NCBI RefSeq assembly: GCF_905220415.1
Contig: NC_059538.1
Span: 3,038,001-3,102,000 of the forward strand
Length of the DNA: 64,000 nucleotides
Direction: 5' to 3'
Source: Colias croceus
Taxonomy: Eukaryota; Arthropoda; Insecta; Lepidoptera; Pieridae
A program made the position numbers and the translations under genes. Position 1 is the first letter of the stretch. Each line of letters begins with the position of its first letter. Under the pieces are notes generated by a model. That model was given only the letters and a program-made list of their open reading frames with translations. It made no database searches and was not told the origin of the DNA. Below are positions 39,131 through 52,922 of this stretch, one piece after another.

Positions 39131-40696
39131 CTAACGTAGAAATGTCCTATCGCAATGTGTACATCTATCAAAAGTCTTTCAGTCGCAAATAAAGACTGGC
39201 TCATAGTAAATATTCCTCCTGTCATTGTTCCTTTGTGCTGCGTCGTTCACTGAGCAAAACTCGCAACAGAAAGCACAAAGCTAAAAGCTTTGCATATAAC
39301 GTTTTATATGTCGAAGGTGAGATCAGGAAAAGTGATCGAAGTTGACATTTACAATAGGACCTTTGTAGAGGGCGTGGCTAAGTTTCGAACAGATTCTAAA
39401 TATAAATACTTTATTTATCACCCACTTTCTTAATACAAATAATCGATTTTATGAAATCCACCTTTGATTATCACGCTAAACGAAATATGATAACATGGCC
39501 CAAGTTAAATTTTCGTATAATAGAATGTTAGGTAACGCCTGGAGTGCTTATTTTCAGTAAAATGTTGAGCGTATAGAGCGCTGTCTCATGACAACAATAC
39601 CGACCTAATTTGAGCCTGCGAGGAGGGCGAGCTAATTAGATGTTACAACAACGCTTCTAAGACGTGTGGGACTCTAATTGCCATCATTAGCATGGTCTCC
39701 GTAATATGCGTTATATAACTTTTTGGATACGCGTGCGGTTTTAATGGTTTTCTTCCGTGAAGAACTAAATGAACCAGAATAAGGGTCAAATGATACTTTT
39801 AAGAATTTCTCGGTTGAATTTTTTGTATGTGTATAATTCAAAATTCGTTGCTATTAGACGATTGTTTAACGTTGGTTCTGATGTTTATTTTTCAATGCAT
39901 TTAGTTTACTTTCCACCGACGATAACAGACATAAAGGTTATACAACACAAATATAATCAGAAATGCATGGACTTTTTCTTGTTTATGTTTTTATGACTAA
40001 AATAAATATTTATTCGATCATAGATATAAAGCATTTGGACATTGGATTCGATTTAATTGGCATGAGCCCAAATCGACCTGCACTTTTCTACAGTTTTACA
40101 TATAATAAATCGTGAATTCTTACGTGATATTTGTTTGATTCATAGATTTACGAATTTATTTATCGCCAGTAACATAATACAATAACAAGTTAGTACGAAA
40201 GCGGAAATCAATTAATTTCATTTAAAAATAATTGTGCCATTTATCATGCATACAACATGATGATATAAGTATAACTCAATTATTTCATCATATTAATTAA
40301 ATAAAATTTGTAGAACATCAATTAGTATGCTCTTATTATATAGAGCTCTCCAAATTCACGAAGGTCGTGATAGTGATTATTTTTGTTCCGATAGATACTT
40401 ATAAAAAATGTTATAGGTTTTGAAAATATGTATTTTGATCACAAATAAACTATTAATTTTGTTGATGTATATTTGAATAAAGTTTTATTTATTTTTTTGC
40501 CTAAATCATATGATGTCTTGTTTTTTAGAGTACATTTTTGGTAACAATGTGAGGCATTATTGTCATAACGTACTATAGTCTCTATGGTGCTTTCATCTAA
40601 TAATAAAGGTTTCTTTCTGTTTCTCTTCCAATAGCTTGCATGGCAACATTATGGGATGAATTCTAAAAGAGGATGAGTCAGGGCTTCTAAAAGACT
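39131..40696. other. Non-coding AT-rich stretch
   Basis: No exon supported. A LINE tail remnant ending '(tttat)' lies near 39400-39420 and another near 40476-40500. Confidence 0.4.
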
Positions 40697-40862
40697 AGCT
40701 GTGCCCCGCGGTTTAAGGTCTTAGCGTGATGATCTACAGCCTATATATATATAGCCTGAACAAATGGGCTATCTAACACCGAAAAATTTTTCCTTCGGTG
40801 AATTCCTGAGATTAGCGCGTTCAAACAAACAAATTCTTCAGCATTACAATATTAGTATAGAT
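40697..40862 (-). repeat. LINE/SINE tail fragment
   Basis: 'gactagctgtgccccgcggt', 'gggctatctaacaccgaaaa' and 'gagattagcgcgttcaaaca': same family as 4976-5175 and 52738-52922. Confidence 0.7.
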
Positions 40863-41165
40863 ACCTAATGTAATGAAGTTTGAACTATTTTCAGTACAAA
40901 ATCTAGTGCATTTCATTTCCGTGTATTTCTCAATATATTAGTGTTTAATTCTGGCTGTGCCGTAAATATCCTGTAACCCACATACAGCTAGATAACTAAC
41001 ACGCGTTGTAACTTTCCTTATCTAGCCACATTTCCCTAGGAAATAACTCCTGAAGTTTACTTTTAGGGCCGCGTGTTCAATATTATTAAAATATGAATAA
41101 ATTAAAAAAAAATATATAACATTGTATGGCGAACCTTGAAGTAATTTATTCCCGAACGTATAATC

Positions 41166-41347
41166 ATACTAGCTTTGCGCCCGCGGCTTCGCCCGCTTTC
41201 TCTAAAACAATTTGAGATTTAAACTATCCTATCTCTCAAGTTGGATCGAATTGCACATGGTGTGCGAATTTTATTATAAGTAATCGGTTAAGTGGTTTAA
41301 GAGTCCATTGAGGACAAACATTGTGACACGAGATTTATATATATTAA
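41166..41347 (+). repeat. LINE/SINE tail fragment, diverged
   Basis: 'actagctttgcgcccgcggc', 'ttcgcccgctttc', then 'taagtaatcggttaagtggt' and 'acacgagatttatatatatt': a diverged relative of the 36312 and 61134 copies. Confidence 0.6.
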
Positions 41348-43610
41348 GATTTTAAAGTAATGCTTCTTCATCGTTGTGAAATGTTATTGCAAGCGAAATT
41401 TATTATGACACAACGCACAAAATTCGTAGTTGCAAATATCAATGAAAAATAAAACCAACAAATGTCGGAATTTAATTCGGCATTAACATAAACGCGTAAC
41501 TGCTTATACAAAAGTTTATCAAAAAAGAGTAGGCTCTCTAAAAGTGGCAACCCTAATATTACAGTACATTGCCTCTTATCGTACGGTTACCAGTTACCAC
41601 AAAAGGACGGCAAGGAATTCATTAAGTCAAGTACACCGTGTATTGTATAGGGGCAAAATAGGGCTGAGTGCAAACGTTCCCATGGTTTAAATACCTTTTA
41701 TACGGTTGAACTCGTTGTATCTTAAAAGGATTAAGTGTTTACAGCTTTATTGCAATACAGATATGGAATTTGTGTGTGGCAGCCCTACGCCCCATGGAAC
41801 TTAGGGTGAATTTATTTGTGCGTTTGTTTCATTGTATTGTGCTCTATGAGGCCTATTTTTAGCTCGAGCATTAAGTTTATTTTAGGAAAATTTGTCACAT
41901 TCTTACACCATTTCCGAGGAATAATAATTATAAACAGCAATAGGTACATTTTTAAATAAATGTACATTGTTAACTGCTTGTTTTTTTTTTGTAATATTTC
42001 GAATTTATTTTATTATTTACTATAATTAAGGGGCATCATATTATTATAAGTCATAAGTAAATTAAAATTAAAGGTAAATTTATTGTACTCATCTTCTAAT
42101 GATTGTGTACCTACTCATCTTCTAATTATTAAAAAATTTGGAAAATCCAAAAGTGCACGACTCATAATGCTCATTTAATTATGAAATATAAAAAAAAATA
42201 TATAGATATACAGTCTTGTAGTTTTCGTTTTTTATTAATTGCAATTAAACGACACTGAATTAATTAATCATTCGCATTCAGTGACCTACAATCGTCGATT
42301 AGAATATTTAAAAAAAAAATTAACTCAAATGATGGATTTTTTCACAAGTTATAGTGTTTTCAGGTTTCACACATGACGGACAGGAAAATTTTTTGACCTA
42401 TTTCGGTGTTTTTTTCCAATTCTATTGAAGTAAATCAATTTTTAAAAAGTATGGGATTAATCTCCATTAAATTATCTCGACAATAGTATGCAAAATATCT
42501 TGATTCCGTGAACTAACAAGGCTATAATAATAAGAATAGCTGCAAAAATGAGGCGAAAAAAATTTTTCGATCGTAAAGCACTCTCTGATGCTTCGCATCG
42601 TCGTGCAATTATTTTCACTGTCATTAATGTAGTAGGTAATTTCGTCCATACGACCCTATATTTCAATTTATTCAACTCCAAACACCCTACAGTATAGTAG
42701 AAGTATAACTTTATTAAAATCTATTGTTCACCGAGATGGAGATACCAACTGAAGCGTAGTTGGCCGCAATCGCTGATATTATAATAAAATAACGTAAATA
42801 GGCCACTTTTCATTGTTATGTATTATTTATAAGAAATAAGATGCTGTATTATCGCAACATACCATAAAACAAAGTCATTCGTTGCATCTTTTTTTTGTGA
42901 TAAACTCAAAAACTACTGATTCGAGTTTCATTCTGTTTTCTCTCATAGATAGCGTGGCTCTCGAGGAAGGTTTAGTATATAATTAGTATTATTTTAGAAC
43001 ACGCGGGCGCAGCTGCGGGCGGTAAGCTAGTTTATTTTTTAGTGTATGTTGCTGCTGTTGTTTCTAGAGATTTATGTCATGCCTTGTATTACGTCTCGCA
43101 TATCATAATCTCATCTAAATCCCATTTTATGTTGGTTAAACGTGTTGTGATTTGGTCATAGGGAAGCATAAAATATAACGTTTTCATATTATTTCGTTTA
43201 AATATATAATGTGTATTCCAATATCCACGATTAAAAGAGAATCAAACAAGATTTATACCTATGTCATTTTTAGTTTATACTTTATACCTAATTGTTTTTG
43301 ATTATTCACGCGATGTTAATACAAAAATAATATAATAAGTAGATATATGTAGGTACTTGTGTTTCTTCTTGCTATTATGATAATATATTTTAAAAGTACT
43401 AGGTTATTATCGCCTTTCTTTTAACCACTTGTTTTATCTATTGCCTCAGGTAGTTTGTTGTTCCATTATGCATGACCTATATTTGTATTGTTTTTATTTT
43501 AATTCCGTATAAAATATGTGCTACACATTTATATATCTTAAGTAGCTTTTCTAAGTCAAGATTACCTAACCCACTATTAAAGAGAATAAATAAGCAAGAG
43601 AAACGTTTAT
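41348..43610. other. Non-coding AT-rich stretch
   Basis: No exon supported. A degenerate LINE tail lies near 42890-43035 ('gaacacgcgggcgcagctgc'). Confidence 0.4.
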
Positions 43611-43612
43611 TA

Positions 43613-43671
43613 CAAAAAAAAAAACATACCGGCCGAATTGATAACCTCCTCCTTTTTTTGAAGTTGGTTAA
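43613..43671 (+). repeat. Repeat 3' tail ('aaacataccggccgaattg')
   Basis: Matches 4818-4874: 'aaacataccggccgaattga', 'taacctcctccttttttt', then GAAGTTGGTTA. One base differs in the final motif. Confidence 0.75.
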
Positions 43672-45394
43672 AAAGACCTTCCAATTAAATAATGATCAGT
43701 CAACCGTTTTCCACTAATTGTTAAGTAATTAACAACCTTGGATTTAAACAATTAACTAAATAGGTACAATACTAAATATTATTTACAATTAGAGACTTAG
43801 ACGATAAATTGAAAGAAATTCTGCAACAATAAGTACGTACATGCTACGATAAAATAACTTGGCGAACTTAATAATAATTCAAGCAATACCTACAATGAAA
43901 AACATTAACAACGTCAAGCAATGAATGTAAAATCTTACTAATTTATGAATAACATAATTTATTTTGTAATATCATAAGAAATATATTATAAGAATGTCAA
44001 GATCTTAAAATATAAAATAAATAAAGTTTACGTCACATCGTGTGAATTTTCAAGTGCCCTTAATGTAAGGTTAAAGTGACCCCAAGCAAATATTGGGTAA
44101 CACTTATGTGAACTCGATGTATGTATTGTTTTTTGTTTGCGAGTTTGTATTTCTATTTATTTGGTTTCTATTTGTTTTTGCATTCGCGTGATATCGCGCA
44201 CGGTTTTTGTATAGTGTTTACATATAAAATTACTTATATGTGTAAGCACAGAATACTTAATACATAGTAGGTAACGCTATAGTCTTAGTGTGTGTAAACA
44301 ATTGAAATGTAAAAACGTATCTAAATCTAAAACATAGCTCAAGGCATTATTATTACTTGGATGGGACCATCAAATTATTACCTGCCACATTCGAATTATA
44401 GAGCAGATCAGAGAAAGTAGGTACCTAAGACATGTATGTTCATATTTGATGATCATAAGAATTGTTTTAACTTCACAATACATTACTAATTTCTCTCGTT
44501 TCAAACCACGAAAGCATAACTATTCAAGTGTAGATAACAACACAATATTAATTTTAAAAGAACTCAATCGATTCAACAATTAGGAGGTCACCTTTCGTCT
44601 AGTGACACCTAACCCATATCCTGTCGGCTATATAAAGTGGTGGAATAGCCAATTGGATAAATTGACCGCTTACGACTATCCGGTTAATAGTCCCGTATGA
44701 GCTAACGATGAATGATGTTTATTGGCCACGAATGGACAAGGAATGACAAATTGTATGGATGTGGGAACTGCACGCGTGTTGAGTTGTTATGATCTTTTTT
44801 TCTTCTAGAATAATCCATCTAGATTGTATTGTTAATAAAGCTATCATACAACTATCATATCTGCTTATGGAAGAAATAACGCTTATGAAGCTAGGCGCGC
44901 GCTGTTTTGATAATAGACAAGTTTCTAGACCGTAATCTCAATACACATAAAATTATGATATTTGAAATTTTTGGACCAATACCTAGTCCTACTAACTCTA
45001 TTTTTTTTCTTGCTTATATCATATTAGTGAGTTTAAAGTAAAGTCTTGAAAATGTTATTAGAATATTTAGTGAAATTTTCATGAATATCGACACGCAAGC
45101 TTTAATTTTAATATTTACTAAGTGTTAAAGACATCTCAATGTCTTAGAACGAGTACCAAGACTTAAAGAGTCCTTTCATAACATGAATGAAAGCCGAAAT
45201 GAGTGCTTCTGAATACCTAATACCTCCTGAATGGAGCGTGAAGCGCAGGATTACTGGCCGCTTTACAATTTTACGCATCTCTCTGCTCATGACAGCCTGG
45301 TACTTTTGGATTCATATTTTTTAATTTGTTTAATTAAATTATGATGTGTCTATGGAATTTTATCTATTCAAACTAGAAGTGTATTTTTGCAGTA
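43672..45394. other. Non-coding AT-rich stretch
   Basis: Nothing supported; no conserved frame, tRNA or repeat boundary recognised. Confidence 0.4.
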
Positions 45395-45397
45395 TTA

Positions 45398-45827
45398 AGG
45401 TCTCAGCACACATATGGGATCGGAAAGGGATCGTAACCGTAACGCCTTTCGCCTCGCTGTCAACCAGGCGTCAACCTACCGTATGCACGTGACGAAAGCG
45501 TATCAGCAGCGCCTGCACGTCAACTCGGCTACGGCTAGGCGACACCGGCGTTACGCCTAAAAACGGTAAGTACGGCAAGTCGTAGCAGGCAGACACGTAA
45601 GCGCGTGGACGGAGAGACGTAAGAGCGGGGACGGAGAGACGTAAGCGCGGGGACGATGAGCCGTTAGCGTTGGAATTGCAAGTTCGGAGCCTGTTCCGAG
45701 GGGAGGCGATTACGTTACTATTCCGATTAGTGTGCGTTGCAGTAGGGAGTTTAATACAAACCATTCTGAACGGCTCGAGGCGATACGGTTACGATCCCTT
45801 TCCGATCCCATATGTGTGCTGAGACCC
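45398..45827. mobile_element. 430-bp MITE with TTA target duplication and internal tandem repeats
   Basis: The ends are inverted repeats over roughly 45-60 bp: GGTCTCAGCACACATATGGG at the left recurs reversed at the right end. TTA flanks the element at 45395-45397 and 45828-45830. The right terminus reads GGGTCTC and the left AGGTCTC, one mismatch. Inside, about 45590-45670, three degenerate tandem copies of a roughly 22-bp 'cgtaagcgcggggacggaga' unit make it GC-rich. PIF/Harbinger-like by duplication length and GGGTC end; non-autonomous. Confidence 0.8.
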
Positions 45828-48304
45828 TTATTTAATTTTTTAGGTAGCTCTACAATCTACATGTCCTATTATAGTGACTTCGAAACGATATTATCATTAT
45901 AACGGTTGTTATAATGATAGCCAAAAATAATAAAAATGTAATCGTAAGCTCTACTAAAATAATAATCTTGATTTTAATTATGTCTGTTTCTAGTCTATCA
46001 ATTCATAAAACTTACTCACTTCTTTCGGCTATGCCCATATCATCCTTTTGATAATAGTTAAAAGTATAAATTTCGATTAAGCAATAAAGATCATCAAATA
46101 AAGTGGGCTATCAAATGCCGGGCAACTCATCGAAAAGTTCACGCGTAGGGCATGTTGGGTTCATGGGCTCATGGCACTTACGAAAATCTGAGGTCTGATA
46201 AAAATGTAGGTTTACCTGTAACAAAAGAATTTATCATGAAAATAGAGTGAATAAAATATAAATTTGTTGTTATTATTTGAATAGTTCATAATTAAAATAT
46301 TCAGACATAGGTAGGTACCTAATGAAAATAAAATAATGTTAAACCTAAAAAAATTATGCTCGTAATGAAGACTTTCTTCGGCGACTTATTTCAGCATTAA
46401 AGTATTACGGATTTGTAAACAAAATTGTTAAATGAATGAATATAATTATATTCATCAATTATTAGGATATGAGGGTAATGCTCTACAAACTTTTATTAAC
46501 GTTTCACCAAATAATGAAACTTTATAGTGTAATTACTATTATTTCTACCAGTACCTTCCGGTAGTTTCTAGCCATAAACCTTGCCTAACCTCGGCCTAAC
46601 TTTCTTTGCGAGCCCATAAAATAATAAATATACGTTTCTTTATGTTAATACGTGTAACGATTTAATAACGAGCATAACTTTTAATTGCTATTAAAATTAT
46701 TTGTACATGTACATGTACATGCACATAAGTCCTGAATATTTTTTATGAAGATTTTTAGGAGGTCCTACTATGAAATGCCATCGGTGGTAAATATAGTCCT
46801 TCTAGATTAAATTACCAAATTGAATCGGGGACTATAACAAAAATGGCGCCGAGAAAACAATAACAGTAACAAAAACTTTGTAGTTACAGAACTGTTCGTA
46901 GGTTTTGTGCCATATGGCGTTGCAAGTTATAATGAAATCTATACTAAATAATCCAGTCTAGGGGAAAATGAACTTTATTTTAGATACATAAAGTCCAAAT
47001 CCATAAGGAATAGGTCATAAAATTTTGCAATAATTGCGCCTACATGTGCTAAACAATTACGCCTCTATGAATTTATCTATGGGAAACAGATAGGTATTTC
47101 TTAAATTTAATTGCTACAATAAATCCAATTAATAAGTTATTTCAATCGTTTAGAATTAAACTCCAGTTCCAGGTAATGACATCTTAAATCTTCACTAGAA
47201 AGCCTTGCATAGTTTGAACCTCCCAAAGTCCAAATATAAATGCCTTTGCCTAACTATCAAGTAACGTCAAAGTTATGCAATCTATGTTCGTTATCTGTGA
47301 CGAAACAGGGACTTTATTGCTAAAGGCGCGATAATCTGTGGTGCATGATGCATTCCTCCCGCCACCCACGATATCAACGCATTCCAAAGGATTAAACTCC
47401 GTGCGGTGACGTCACAAAATGGCTGCTTCCTCCCGCCTTTTTGAACTATTTTAGAATTCGAGAGGAAGAAATACGAATTTTAAATGTTTATAAAATTTGC
47501 AATTGCAATACATTTTTAAACTACATATTTCTACTAAGTATATTTATTGTTAAATGTTATGATAATATCAATTCTTGTAATTGTTTTGTTTTTGTCACAC
47601 ACTGGACAGGTTAGTCATTAAATTAGTCATAATTGTATTAATTGACCCTACTTACTCTATCATATTCATGAAATACAATACTCTGAGCTTTAAGTGTCAT
47701 AGAAATTGGCTAATTCCTGTCCATAAATTCATGAAACTAGGATCGCTGTATGAGTTCTTATTTTCTCGCAAATTGTCTTGATAATGGAATACTGTATGGG
47801 TTTACAAATTATAATACTGTATGGGTTCACGATTTTGGCATCGATCGAATATGGAGTTTGATCATAGCTTGTGTACAAATTCTTTCTAAAAATAGCATCA
47901 ATGAAAGCAACACAAAGCGGCCACATTTTTAATCATTCGCCGTTTGCAAAACAAAGCGATCTAATTAAAATTTGAAATGAAATCGCTTTGTTTACAAAAT
48001 ACCGTACTGGTGTTTGGATTTGAAAATGATTTATGACTTTTTTAGTACTTTTATCAAATATTTACATTATATATTTTGGTATTAAATAAATTATGAAAAG
48101 TACCTATTTTTCTTAGTGTTTATAACTATCTGCTTACTCCTGTTTCGCTCAGGTCGACTTGAGAAATAAATAGCCTATGTTTCTTGATAAACTCAAATAT
48201 AACACATATTTATGCTTAGATTACAAAATAAAGTACAGATGGAGCATGACAACCGCCCGTCGCCCTTGTCAAAGAAAATACGAAATCAAAAACAAATACG
48301 TCGC

Positions 48305-48344
48305 TCAAGAAGCTTATATCTAATACACGATATAAGCTTCTTGA
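48305..48344. repeat. Perfect 16-bp hairpin
   Basis: TCAAGAAGCTTATATC (48305-48320) and its exact reverse complement (48329-48344) around 'taatacac'. Too short a loop and stem to call a microRNA precursor. Confidence 0.8.
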
Positions 48345-49184
48345 CGTCGCTGCACCATTGCTATAGCGCATATAATGTCATGCAATACGTCAAAAAGGGT
48401 TTGCAATTTTAGTAAAAAAATGCCGTCTTGTGATAATAAAACGCTGTAAAATTTGTTCCCGAAAACAAAAAAAAAGATAAAACATCGTTTCACAGGTTTT
48501 CTGTAGATTATTTGGCTGATTTATTTCTTTAATACGAATAATAATTTTACAGATATGAAGGAATACAAAACTTCAACGTATGTTGCCAGTATTTTGAAAA
48601 TGAATTTGCCATTTTTATTGGTAAAACGGTAAAATGGTTAAAAGATCTTCATGGTAATGCTGTTGGATTTTTCGATCGTGAATGTGATTATTTGTATAGT
48701 GCACTAAAGGTTCATGATCATTATTAGATTATTTTAATACTTGCATAATACATTATTTTGTTACTTTTATAAAGCTTAAAAACGTCATAGTCGTTTTCGC
48801 TAGCGATTTAATTTATGTGAACTCCATGATGGATATGATGAAAATAAAATGTCCGGTATTCTCGACTAAAAACTACCGCTATTCGTATTTCGTATTCATA
48901 TATTATGAAAAATAAAAAATAATATAATTATTATAGTTAATATTGAAACTTTTTTTATGTAATTTATTTAATAAAAAATTGAATACAATTATTTTGTCCA
49001 TATATAACTTTAGTAGGCAGGTACTTTATGTAATAAAAGAATTTAAATAAAAATTAAAACTTGACTTCTCATTTATGTATATAGCCTACGTCACTACCGC
49101 CACTAACATAATAATTCAGATCATTGCAATGAAACCTCACCACTCAAAATCGGTCCAACGGTTTATACTGCAGGGCGTGTCAAA

Positions 49185-49265
49185 GAAATATTATACATAC
49201 ATACATAAACTCGAAAAACATAACCCTCTTTTTTCCGTAGTCGGGGAAAAAATTGGGAAATTTTT
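49185..49265 (+). repeat. LINE tail ('cataaccctc...agtcgggg')
   Basis: 'catacatacataaactcgaa', 'aaacataaccctctttttt', 'cgtagtcgggg'. The same tail appears reversed at 50618-50715. Confidence 0.55.
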
Positions 49266-50617
49266 CAATATCTGGCAACATTACACGCACACAGAAGCAC
49301 CGTGTACGTACAGTGCAGCGGTGAAATGACAGCACACATAGCTTTATTGAAAATGACGATAAATTATTCGGTTTAGTTCGGCAACGCTCCATCTGTCTTT
49401 TATTATGTAATCTAAGTATTTATGTATATTATTAGTGTTGATAAACGATCTTTAACGATGCTCTTATGTTTACGTATGTGGCAAATGACTGAACTTTTTT
49501 TTATTTTTTTATTAATGACAGCTCTAGGCAAAGGAAGCCACAAATGAGCGGTGTCGCCAGCATCTATAAATAATATGCAGTGCGCACATGTGAGCTTGTA
49601 AAACTTTACAGTTTTATCCTATAAGAACTTACCGAACCAAGTTTTAGACTAAGGAAAATTTGTCGTGAAATTTAATACAGTATTAAGGCGTAAAGCGCTT
49701 CTTGGCAATTCTAATTCTTTATACAATATTTTATGTATGAGTAAACGTAATAGAAAAAATAAAACTTAAATTTAGTGTACGCTTTGATGTTCTTATGTAC
49801 ACCAGGTGGTGTTATGAAAAAAAAAATCAACTAGGTAAAAAAAAGCTAATGCTATTTTTCAAGTGGGTATTTTTATTCTTTCTTGTTCATTCTTTCGCCA
49901 ATATCAAACTCGCAATTGAATCAATTTTCTCTTAGACCATATTTTGTACATACGTATTTTGTATTATTTAGTATCAGTCAAGCGAATACCACTAAACGAT
50001 AAAAAATTTAAGTAGTGACTAATACCGTAATTTGTATAGGGAGTTTTATATGCTAAATTTTTCGATATCGACTTCTGTGCGCTCTTGATTTTTGGTATGA
50101 GTAAGACTGATTTAAATGTTATTAAATGTTATATAAAATTACATTCGGAGAAATTAAAAGCGGAAATTGGGTAAAAGCTGTGTTTGTCTTGTAACTTAAT
50201 AATTTATTCATGTCTTAAATTTTAATGATAATAAAATATGCCGCCAACTTCAAGTGAAAGCGGTAACAGATAACACAAATTATGTATAGCGACTGGCGAC
50301 ACTAAACAATGAAATATTATCAACACAATACCCTCTTTATTATCAGACCATAAACATAGCAAGTTATTATATAAGGATAATCAACCAGCATAGGTAATTA
50401 TTAAACAGTGTTATTAAAGCTAAACCAGCTTGATTACTATAACAAATGAATAAGTTTTTCAGGTCATTACGTAATAAGATGATCAGACGATGACGCTATA
50501 AAATGTAAACATTAATTTACTTTGTTTTTGTTACTGGCTGCACAGATTAAGTTATGCTGGCTGTTTGTACGTCTCGCATAAAAAAAAATGAAACTGGCGG
50601 TATAACACGAGCATTCC

Positions 50618-50715
50618 ATTTTTACCCGACTACGGCAAAGCAAAAGGAGGGTTATGATTTTGACAGGCTATGTATGTATGTATGTATGTATGTATGTATG
50701 TATGTATGTATGTTC
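50618..50715 (-). repeat. LINE tail with (ATGT)n microsatellite
   Basis: 'acccgactacggcaaagcaa' and 'aggagggttatgattttga', then about ten ATGT repeats (50670-50712): the reverse of the 49185 tail, with its terminal tetranucleotide run extended. Confidence 0.65.
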
Positions 50716-51095
50716 ATCTGTTCCCTCGTAACGTCTAAACTACTTATCAGAATTTGACAAATGACATATCATTAGAAGCGTCTTAATTGTCCGCTGGTTA
50801 TAGGCTATATGGGGTTTCACAAAATCTAATGTGGCGTCCTCTATTGGACAAAACATACAGAGTAAAAAAATAAAGTTAAGATAAATATCCCGTGTTTGGT
50901 ATCATTTGAAAGCGCTTTCCTTGTACATTTTGAATATATATATATTACTAGCATTTGCTCGTGACTTTACCTGTATTCATGGGCTGATTGCATATAATTC
51001 ACATCTTTTCGTCCATAGCTTCTTTATTAGTTCATCAGTTTAACTTTTGTTAATATTATGCCCCACAAATACACTTTAACACCAAAATAGTACAA

Positions 51096-51631
51096 ATAAT
51101 ATAAAGTGAAAAAACTAAAACCCAACTACGACAATAACCGGCGCTGAAAAAGTATAAAACAAGATTTCAGAATACTGAACTGAACAAAGTTGCTAATGTA
51201 GTTGCAAGTAAATGGACACAGTAGACTCTACCAAGATGCCTTCGTTGTAAATTGACAATAATGTCATACAATACTATTCTGAAGTATGCAATATTCCACT
51301 ATGTAAAGATAAATTTTCATGTTTGGAAAGGCGTAGTCACACGTTACATAATATGTACCTATCTACCGTAGCACTTCAACAACGTGTGACTACGCCTTTC
51401 CAAACATGAAATTTTATCTTTACATAGTGGAATATTGCATACTTCAGAATAGTATTGTATGACATTATTGTCAATTTACAACGAAGGCATCTTGGTAGAG
51501 TCTACTGTGTCCATTTACTTGCAACTACATTAGCAACTTTGTTCAGTTCAGTATTCTGAAATCTTGTTTTATACTTTTTCAGCGCCGGTTATTGTCGTAG
51601 TTGGGTTTTAGTTTTTTCACTTTATATTATT
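51096..51631. repeat. Long near-perfect hairpin (250-bp arms, 35-nt loop)
   Basis: Left arm 51096-51345 and right arm 51381-51631 are reverse complements with essentially one visible difference (in 'aaattttcatg' near 51313). Outer ends read AATATAAAGTGAAAAAAC and inner ends GTAGTCACACGTT. No frame in the arms. It could be a young foldback transposon or the source of a long hairpin RNA. No clear target duplication beyond AT-rich flanks. Confidence 0.92.
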
Positions 51632-52737
51632 AAGATTTGAAATTGATGTTGTCATTGAAAAATTGATGGCGGGAATTTGTAAATTATTATTTTGTATCAT
51701 AATGATAACTGCACATCTGTAAAAGATAAATGAAATGTATAATGAAAATATCGTTGTTCTCAGACTCCGTGTGAAATATCGAAACATCGATGATGAATAT
51801 GAGATGCGATGTTTGTGTGGGTGTTCATGAAAGGTGTATTTACAAAATGCATATTTGTAAATTATAATCAAGAATAAGTATATTTCATAATAATATGATT
51901 CTTTTTCGTATCACCGTACATTTCAGAACGTAATTTTTAAACTTTAAAAATTATTAGGTCATGGTACCTGACCTCAAATAAACGAAAAAACTCAATCAAT
52001 ACGCACTCCACGACTCAACTGAAACTTGATTTTCGCTCGTCTCAACAAAACCTTGATTTACAAACAAATGTCGAGTTTTGCAATAATATGCAATGATGAC
52101 AGTTCACCTTGAATTACAGTCTTTGTAGTGACTTATATAAACACTGTGATAGATTTCACACATAGTATTTTGAACGCACGACAAGAATATTAATTTGTTT
52201 ATTTTATGTCGTTTTTCCTTGTTTCCATTGATACTTAGCTGCATTGTAACATCACTTGCATATTGTGTATTGAAATTATATTATGATCAACAAGAGGCCG
52301 CGGATTCATAATATTTCATTCATAGTATATCCTATGTGATAATTAATACTATAATCGATCTTTATAGTTACCAAATGTGAAAGAAAACCAACCGATAAAG
52401 AAAAGCATCTTCACAAACTCTATTTCAAAAGAGTAAAAAATGTATTTGTTTATTAAATTGGGATGTTTATCTCATATATTTACCTAAAAAAGTATGTTAA
52501 TTAAATGTAACCGTGTTTACATATGGCAGACATAGGTTATATAATATCTGACCTACTGTTCCATGGAACTTAACCGGCTTACGAGAATTTATCTTATAGT
52601 GAATTTTTATAGTTATTCTGCTTATCAGGGCGGAATGGAATCCAACAAATCGAAGATCATAAAGTTTACTCTAAACGTAGAACGAATAAAATATTTTATT
52701 CGTAGTTCCATAGTTATAAATGGCACATTATATGGAC
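51632..52737. other. Non-coding AT-rich stretch
   Basis: Nothing supported. Confidence 0.4.
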
Positions 52738-52922
52738 TTAACTTAATCTATACTAATATTATAAAGCTGAAGAGTTTGTTTCTTTGTTTGAACGCGCTAA
52801 TCTCAGGAACTACTGGTCCGATTTGAAAAAAAATTTCGGTGTTAGATAGCCTATTTATCGAGGAAGGCTATATAATATAATCACGATAAGACCAACCGTG
52901 AAACCACGCGGCATAGCTGTTA
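52738..52922 (+). repeat. LINE/SINE tail fragment
   Basis: 'taatattataaagctgaaga', 'gaacgcgctaatctcaggaa', 'ctactggtccgatttgaaaa', 'gtgaaaccacgcggcatagc'. Reverse orientation relative to 4976-5175 and 40697-40862. Confidence 0.75.

Larger units (their letters stand above)
45831..51095. other. Non-coding AT-rich stretch with minor repeats
   Basis: No exon supported. TACATG repeats near 46704-46722; a GC-richer patch at 47330-47430 containing the CRE-like palindrome TGACGTCA; a hairpin at 48305-48344; and tail fragments of one LINE family at 49185-49265 (plus) and 50618-50715 (minus). Confidence 0.4.

Noticed and set aside
45471..45764. 97-codon minus-strand frame
   Set aside because: Inside the 430-bp MITE; its basic repetitive product reflects the internal tandem repeats.
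47405..47417. CRE-like TGACGTCA as a promoter
   Set aside because: A single short palindrome without an adjacent gene or other core elements is not enough to call a promoter.
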